Origin: Emydura subglobosa
Lineage: Eukaryota; Chordata; Testudines; Chelidae
Direction of reading: 5' to 3'
Assembly: GCA_007922225.1 (NCBI GenBank)
Contig: ML680053.1
Coordinates: forward strand, 905,434-969,433
Length of the DNA: 64,000 nt
Shown here: in pieces, positions 63,201 to 64,000 of the stretch
Numbering within the stretch: position 1 is the stretch's first letter
Layout: each line of letters opens with the position of its first letter
Translations under genes and position numbers: made by a program
The notes under the pieces: model-generated
Seen by the model: only the letters and a program-made list of their open reading frames with translations
The model's database searches: none
What the model was told of the DNA's origin: nothing

Positions 63201-63365
63201 TATTCTCTTGAACTATTTTATCTGTGTATCCATGGTGTTGGAGCTCTGCCATGTACTGTGGGATCTCCCCTACAATTCTTTTCTCTTGAAGGGATTTCGC
63301 ACAGATCACTGCCTCAAACTTGGTCTTCTGGGCAGCTCTGTGAGCCACCAGCCAGTGACCAGCCC
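32913..63365 (-). CDS. XRRA1: XRRA1, sixteen coding exons (5' end outside window)
   Basis: X-ray radiation resistance-associated 1 is a leucine-rich-repeat protein linked to cellular X-ray response; its mechanism is poorly known. Sixteen - strand exons join with consistent phases and GT-AG borders into 776 residues plus stop (human protein about 792), so only the first few dozen residues are missing. Order: N-terminal domain (63181-63365), then about eight L-x-x-L-x-L-x-x-N repeats between 59315 and 41091. The repeat array is broken by a charged, probably disordered insert in the 45793-46052 exon. A Lys/Arg- and Glu-rich C-terminal half with coiled-coil potential follows. No stop or frameshift is present, so the gene looks functional. 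The neighbour RNF169 in convergent orientation matches the human arrangement as I know it. Confidence 0.93.
33590..33715 (+). repeat. MIR-like SINE fragment
   Basis: CTTGGGACAAGTCACTTACC followed by CCCTCATCTGTCAAATGGGG matches the MIR core segment. Confidence 0.65.
34115..34205 (-). repeat. MIR-like SINE fragment, reverse
   Basis: GATGGGGAAACTGAGGCAGA and TTTCCAAGGTCACC form the reverse complement of the MIR core. It lies about 165 bp below XRRA1 exon 15. Confidence 0.6.
34370..34475 (-). CDS. XRRA1: XRRA1 coding exon 15
   Basis: 106 nt: 35 codons plus one base. The acceptor is CTTTCCTTGTAG and the donor GTATTT, the weakest donor of the gene. It encodes [20 protein letters not shown] then [15 protein letters not shown]. 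Confidence 0.92.
35444..35559 (-). CDS. XRRA1: XRRA1 coding exon 14
   Basis: 116 nt: two bases, then 38 codons. The acceptor is CTTTGTTCCTAG and the donor GTAAAA. It encodes [20 protein letters not shown] then [18 protein letters not shown]. Confidence 0.93.
36125..36190 (-). mobile_element. Short CR1 3' fragment, reverse
   Basis: TAAGGTCAGAAGAGACCATT and ATAATCTAGTCTGACC are the complement of the CR1 3' end. It ends some 40 bp below XRRA1 exon 13. Confidence 0.65.
36232..36409 (-). CDS. XRRA1: XRRA1 coding exon 13
   Basis: 178 nt: 59 codons plus one base. The acceptor is CCCTTGATGTCTAAAG, an AAG acceptor with a modest pyrimidine tract. The donor is GTAAGT. It encodes [40 protein letters not shown] and [19 protein letters not shown]. 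The start is the least certain border in the gene, but the phases fit. Confidence 0.88.
37135..37215 (-). repeat. Dispersed repeat (family of 45050 and 62620)
   Basis: GATTGTAAGCTCTTTGGGCA then GGGCATAGCAC. It shares the TAAGCTCTTTGGG-CAGGGA and AGCAC segments with the copy at 45050-45190. Family name not assigned. Confidence 0.5.
37478..37590 (-). repeat. tRNA-derived SINE head
   Basis: On the - strand, ACTGGTTCAAATCCAGC contains a good RNA polymerase III B box (GGTTCAAATCC). A poorer A-box-like stretch (TGGATGGTTCGGTG) lies about 50 bases upstream. No full tRNA cloverleaf can be drawn, so I call a SINE rather than a tRNA gene. Confidence 0.55.
37892..38203 (-). CDS. XRRA1: XRRA1 coding exon 12 (largest visible exon)
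   Basis: 312 nt, 104 codons, phase 0. The acceptor is GCTTCTCTTCCAG and the donor GTGTGT. It starts [20 protein letters not shown], then [20 protein letters not shown]. The second half is acidic and Gln/Glu-rich, ending in [11 protein letters not shown]. Confidence 0.94.
38835..38910 (+). mobile_element. CR1 3' end fragment
   Basis: GGCCTGCTTTACACAGGAGG, TGATCATCAGGGTCCCATCT and GGCCTTAAAGTCTATGAAG form a CR1 3' terminus. Confidence 0.7.
39863..39981 (-). CDS. XRRA1: XRRA1 coding exon 11
   Basis: 119 nt: two bases, then 39 codons. The acceptor is CTTGTTTTGCAG and the donor GTATGA. It encodes [20 protein letters not shown] then [19 protein letters not shown], a basic segment after the LRR array. 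Confidence 0.94.
41091..41184 (-). CDS. XRRA1: XRRA1 coding exon 10 (last LRR)
   Basis: 94 nt: 31 codons plus one base. The acceptor is TTTTATCTTGCAG and the donor GTATGG. It encodes [19 protein letters not shown] then [12 protein letters not shown]. Confidence 0.94.
41325..41555 (+). repeat. MIR-like SINE, nearly full length
   Basis: A tRNA-like head (CTAGTCCCCGCTCTGCC) precedes the core TGACCTTGGGCAAGTCACTT and CCCCATCTGCAAAATGGGGA. The tail AAAAGTGCCAGGTAAGGGCT ends in TAGGTATTGTCAT. It is about 140 bp above XRRA1 exon 10. Confidence 0.8.
42583..42720 (-). CDS. XRRA1: XRRA1 coding exon 9 (LRR)
   Basis: 138 nt, 46 codons, phase 0. The acceptor is CCTCCTTCTGTAAG, an AAG rather than CAG end but with a strong pyrimidine tract. 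The donor is GTGAGT. It encodes [18 protein letters not shown] and a repeat [13 protein letters not shown]. Confidence 0.92.
42890..43060 (+). repeat. MIR-like SINE fragment
   Basis: GGCCTAGCGGTTAACATAGA (A-box-like head), CTCCTGGGTTCCAGCCCC (B-box-like) and CTTGGGCAAGTCACTTA (core). Confidence 0.7.
43241..43937 (-). mobile_element. Probable solo LTR, about 700 bp
   Basis: On the - strand it begins TGATGGGGTGTTCACCC and ends CCTGTTACA, the TG...CA ends of an LTR. A TATA-like box (TTGTATAAAGC) lies about 140 bases from the - strand start. There is no internal retroviral or Gypsy coding sequence on either side. The bases AGCC occur at both flanks and may be part of a short target duplication. 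The LTR class is not determined. Confidence 0.6.
44960..45000 (-). CDS. XRRA1: XRRA1 coding exon 8 (41-nt microexon)
   Basis: Two bases, then 13 codons: [13 protein letters not shown]. The acceptor is TTTTATTACAG and the donor GTAAGA. It is needed on frame grounds: joining exon 7 (phase 1) directly to exon 9 gives an early stop, and this exon restores phase 0. Confidence 0.85.
45050..45190 (-). repeat. Dispersed repeat, 3' tail family
   Basis: CAGCTCTTTGGGGCAGGGAC, GTACAGCACCTAGCACAATG and a TAATACAGATAAATAATAA tail. Its reverse complement matches the segment at 62620-62735. It looks like an old LINE or SINE 3' end. It begins 50 bp above the XRRA1 microexon. Confidence 0.6.
45485..45600 (-). 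mobile_element. CR1 3' fragment, reverse
   Basis: TTTAAGGCCAGAAGGGACCA and AGATCACCTAATCTGACCTC are the complement of a CR1 3' end. Confidence 0.7.
45793..46052 (-). CDS. XRRA1: XRRA1 coding exon 7 (LRR plus long insert)
   Basis: 260 nt: one base, 86 codons, one base. The acceptor is CTTCTGATCAG and the donor GTAACA. It starts with the repeat [17 protein letters not shown]. About 65 charged, Ser/Gln/Glu-rich residues follow without LRR pattern and end in [15 protein letters not shown]. The insert interrupts the LRR array. Confidence 0.93.
46268..46372. repeat. Small foldback repeat
   Basis: The left arm TAGGCCCGATCGTGTAAGGT pairs with the right arm CGTCTTGCAGGATTAGGCTC. Similar arms (GATCCTGCAA and complement) appear elsewhere in the window. 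Confidence 0.5.
46500..46730 (-). repeat. MIR-like SINE, reverse
   Basis: TTATCCCCAATTTACAGATG then GGGGAAGCTGAGGCCCTGAA is the complement of the MIR core. AGGGCTCCTGACATCTAGTT lies at the head side. Confidence 0.75.
46880..47125 (+). repeat. MIR-like SINE
   Basis: Head CTAGTGGTTAACGTCTGCAT, TCTAGTCCCAACTCTGCCAC, core GGCTCAGTTTCCCTCCCTGT and tail AAGTGCAGAGTATTACTAT. It lies head to head with the reverse copy at 46500-46730. Confidence 0.78.
47172..47590. mobile_element. Non-autonomous DNA transposon, 419 bp
   Basis: The ends AGAGCTGGGCAAAT and ATTTCACCCAGCTGT are imperfect inverted repeats. The interior is A/T-rich with no coding sequence. The superfamily is unclear and no convincing target duplication is seen. 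Confidence 0.6.
48235..48339 (-). CDS. XRRA1: XRRA1 coding exon 6 (LRR)
   Basis: 105 nt: one base, 34 codons, two bases. The acceptor is TTTGTATTTGCAG and the donor GTAAGG. It encodes [20 protein letters not shown] then [14 protein letters not shown]. Confidence 0.94.
49918..51125 (+). mobile_element. CR1 LINE 3' portion with reverse transcriptase
   Basis: Begins with [20 protein letters not shown] sequence, then [18 protein letters not shown]. After a gap come [18 protein letters not shown] and the catalytic [10 protein letters not shown] (about 50262). The C-terminal part reads [18 protein letters not shown] and [16 protein letters not shown]. The 3' end is GGCCAGACTAGAGGAACCCA to TTGGAAGCTATGAATC. 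Stops and frameshifts make it inactive. It lies antisense to XRRA1. Confidence 0.88.
51126..51815. other. Unassigned repeat-like segment after the CR1 end
   Basis: Purine-rich sequence with repeated GGGGAGCAGTGGA- and GGCAGGGGAGTAGCAGG-like motifs and one 95-codon frame (51524-51811) of no recognised family. It could be part of an LTR or a low-copy repeat. Confidence 0.3.
51885..52080 (-). repeat. MIR-like SINE with clear tRNA head, reverse
   Basis: On the - strand, TGGCCTAGTGGATAGAGCAC (A box) and GACCTGGATTCCTGCC (B-box-like) precede the core CTCAGTTTCTCCATCTGTTT and tail GTAAGAGCTAGGTATTC. This is the clearest tRNA-headed copy in the window. Confidence 0.82.
53190..53323 (-). CDS. XRRA1: XRRA1 coding exon 5 (two LRRs)
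   Basis: 134 nt: 44 codons plus two bases. The acceptor is ACATTTCTCCTAG and the donor GTAAGT. Two clear repeats are [14 protein letters not shown] and [15 protein letters not shown], 23 residues apart, ending in SDLAISE. Confidence 0.95.
53815..53960 (-). repeat. MIR-like SINE fragment, reverse
   Basis: ATCGAGAAACTGAGGCACAG and GATTTGCCCAAGGTCACC are the complement of the MIR core. TAAGGATTACACCATG is the head complement. Confidence 0.72.
54427..54445. repeat. (AAT)n microsatellite
   Basis: About six AAT units just below XRRA1 exon 4. Confidence 0.85.
54522..54619 (-). CDS. XRRA1: XRRA1 coding exon 4 (LRR)
   Basis: 98 nt: two bases, then 32 codons. The acceptor is TTTTTATCCATTTAG and the donor GTAAGA. 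It encodes [20 protein letters not shown] then [12 protein letters not shown], with repeat [11 protein letters not shown]. Confidence 0.94.
55225..55510 (-). repeat. tRNA-derived SINE candidate, reverse
   Basis: On the - strand, CTGGATAGCTCCAGCGGC (A-box-like) and ATCTAGGTCACAGGTTTGAC (B-box-like) precede a body with GTTGTTACTGTCTGATGGCT. The order of boxes fits a polymerase III SINE. Confidence 0.5.
56060..56340 (+). mobile_element. L2-like LINE fragment
   Basis: Broken frames read [18 protein letters not shown], then [18 protein letters not shown] and further on [18 protein letters not shown]. The L-D-Y-C-N-S-L ... I-L ... L-H-W-L-P-V-x-x-R-I pattern is the conserved end of the L2-type reverse transcriptase. 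The fragment is strongly decayed. Confidence 0.65.
56409..56686. mobile_element. Harbinger-type MITE, 278 bp
   Basis: The left end TAAGGCTGTCTACGCTG and the right end AGTGTAGACCAAGCCTTA are inverted repeats. The similarity continues inward (TATATCAGCA on the left, TGCTGATATA on the right), so the whole element can fold. The interior has CATAGCTATG motifs on both sides. The same terminal motif ends the larger Harbinger at 3645-3660. Confidence 0.8.
56815..57015 (-). repeat. Interspersed repeat, CR1-like
   Basis: GTGAATCAGACCCAAGGTCC, ATAGCCTGTCTCGGACAGTG and GCTAGTGCCAGATGGTTCAC. This sequence type is common in turtle and bird genomes as a CR1-related 3' segment. The family assignment is from memory. 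Confidence 0.55.
57785..57985 (+). repeat. MIR-like SINE
   Basis: CATTCCCTGTCCTGCCACTG, TTTCTTCATCTGTAAAATAG and ATGTAAGAGCTAGAGATTAT match the head end, core and tail of other copies. It ends about 180 bp below XRRA1 exon 3. Confidence 0.76.
58166..58238 (-). CDS. XRRA1: XRRA1 coding exon 3
   Basis: 73 nt: 24 codons plus one base. The acceptor is CTCTTCTTTCAG and the donor GTAAGG. It encodes [20 protein letters not shown] then LLTL, an acidic loop followed by the repeat segment VAYINATEN. Confidence 0.92.
59244..59315 (-). CDS. XRRA1: XRRA1 coding exon 2 (first LRR)
   Basis: 72 nt, 24 codons, phase 0. The acceptor is TTTTCCCAG and the donor GTAAGT. It encodes [18 protein letters not shown] then DKNLIS, with L-x-x-V-D-I-S-x-x-N as the first repeat. 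Confidence 0.93.
60613..60715. mobile_element. Fragment of a Harbinger-type MITE
   Basis: TAAGGCCTTGTCTGTACATG resembles the left end of the MITE at 56409. GGTTAAGATAAACATATA follows at the other side without a matching right terminus. Confidence 0.45.
61415..61605. mobile_element. Probable MITE, about 190 bp
   Basis: AAGGCTGGTCTATATTGG on the left and CTGTATAGACAAGTGATT on the right are imperfect inverted repeats. CAGTTAGTGCACTG and its neighbours form inner symmetry. Confidence 0.55.
61606..62022 (-). other. Unclassified 138-codon open frame
   Basis: The frame opens [18 protein letters not shown]. It contains [18 protein letters not shown], then [24 protein letters not shown] is a motif I associate with some uncharacterised, transposon-spread metazoan proteins, but I cannot name a family. 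It lies in an XRRA1 intron on the gene strand, next to a MITE. It is not needed for the XRRA1 frame. It is probably a fragment of a mobile gene. Confidence 0.3.
62620..62735 (+). repeat. Dispersed repeat (family of 45050)
   Basis: CCTCACTGTGCTGGACAGAA, CAGTCCCTAACCCCAAAAGT and TTACAATCTAAG match the reverse complement of 45060-45115. Confidence 0.55.
63181..63365 (-). CDS. XRRA1: XRRA1 coding exon 1 of 16 in window
   Basis: 185 nt: two bases, then 61 codons, ending in phase 0. The acceptor is CTTCCTTATGCCAG and the donor GTGAGT. It encodes [20 protein letters not shown] through [18 protein letters not shown]. The preceding exon, with the start codon, is not seen in 63366-64000. Confidence 0.88.
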
Positions 63366-64000
63366 CTGGCATAAGGAAGTACAAGATTACAATAGACATC
63401 GAAGTAGGCAAACAAACCTTAGAATAAACAATGAGAGTCCTGTAGCACTTTAAAGACTAACAAATTTAATTTCTGCAGGCATAAGCTAGGCACTTGGGCA
63501 TTTGATCTGATGTAACATGGTTAAATCACCAGTTTTTGAAAATGACCTCTCTATAAAATATTTCAGTATAAAATAATTAATCAGGAAGCAACTGTATTGT
63601 CAGATAAGGACACAAATATCAAGGCTGCAGTCAGACGCAGAAAAGTAGAATTTTACTACTGTTAAGTAAATCCTAGATTTTTTCTGTAATTTCTAAAGTA
63701 TTTCATAGACGTTGACTCATCCAAAACAACCTCACAAAAATATAGGGCATAGCTAAAAACAATGATAGGAGACATATGCTCCTCCCTGAAACTCTGGCTG
63801 CAGCTTTACTGTTCCTGTCCTACTCTAGATCATCAGGCTGTGATTCCTATTAGAATGCTCATTAAAATGAAGCCCTAGAGATTATACAACTGTCCACTTT
63901 GTATCAAGAGACATTTTGGAACCTTTTCAGGTACATTTAAACATAGTTTTAGAATGTGTTTGTTTACATTGCAAATTCTGATTATTATTGTGTGTCTTAC
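63366..64000. other. XRRA1 5' intron, no exon seen
   Basis: No phase-1-ending exon with a start codon could be found on the - strand, so the XRRA1 N-terminus lies beyond the window. At 63433-63490, GTAGCACTTTAAAGACTAAC and CAGGCATAAGCT resemble a SINE-like repeat common in reptiles. Confidence 0.5.

Noticed and set aside
1..64000. CRISPR arrays, operons, phage or toxin-antitoxin genes
   Set aside because: No regularly spaced direct repeats or compact bacterial coding layout are present; the exon-intron structure and repeats are those of a vertebrate.

Overview
This window is vertebrate nuclear DNA, most likely from a turtle or a close non-avian reptile. Exons are short, lie in long introns and have GT-AG borders. 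The repeat mix is also reptile-like: CR1 LINE copies on both strands, MIR-type SINEs, hAT and Harbinger DNA transposons and DIRS (tyrosine-recombinase) retrotransposons. The turtle assignment is an inference from that mix. I see no prokaryotic features.

Two host genes lie tail to tail. On the + strand, 8995-22908 holds the last four coding exons of RNF169, a paralogue of RNF168 that acts in the DNA double-strand-break chromatin response. They encode 523 residues, including the first ubiquitin-binding cluster and the C-terminal MIU2/LR module. The RING-encoding 5' exons are outside the window. On the - strand, 63365 down to 32913 holds sixteen coding exons of XRRA1, a leucine-rich-repeat protein. 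All junction phases agree and give 776 residues plus the stop; only the extreme N-terminus is missing. From general knowledge, RNF169 and XRRA1 are also neighbours in human (11q13.4), which supports both calls.

The left flank (1-3662) looks like one decayed Harbinger element, with a broken transposase on + and a broken Myb/SANT-like gene on -. The RNF169 introns contain two hAT elements with perfect 8-bp target duplications or close to it, a 3' CR1 copy, and a roughly 5.4-kb decayed DIRS element that ends only 140 bp before an exon. The 10-kb gap between the two stop codons holds the likely RNF169 3' UTR and a second, opposite-strand DIRS fragment. The XRRA1 introns contain a probable solo LTR, a second CR1 copy with reverse-transcriptase sequence, Harbinger-like MITEs, tRNA-derived SINEs, an L2-like fragment and an unclassified 138-codon open frame.

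I found no convincing novel system. The most useful observations are the complete phase-checked XRRA1 model (including a 41-nt microexon), the DIRS pair and its inverted-repeat architecture, and the structurally datable transposon insertions.
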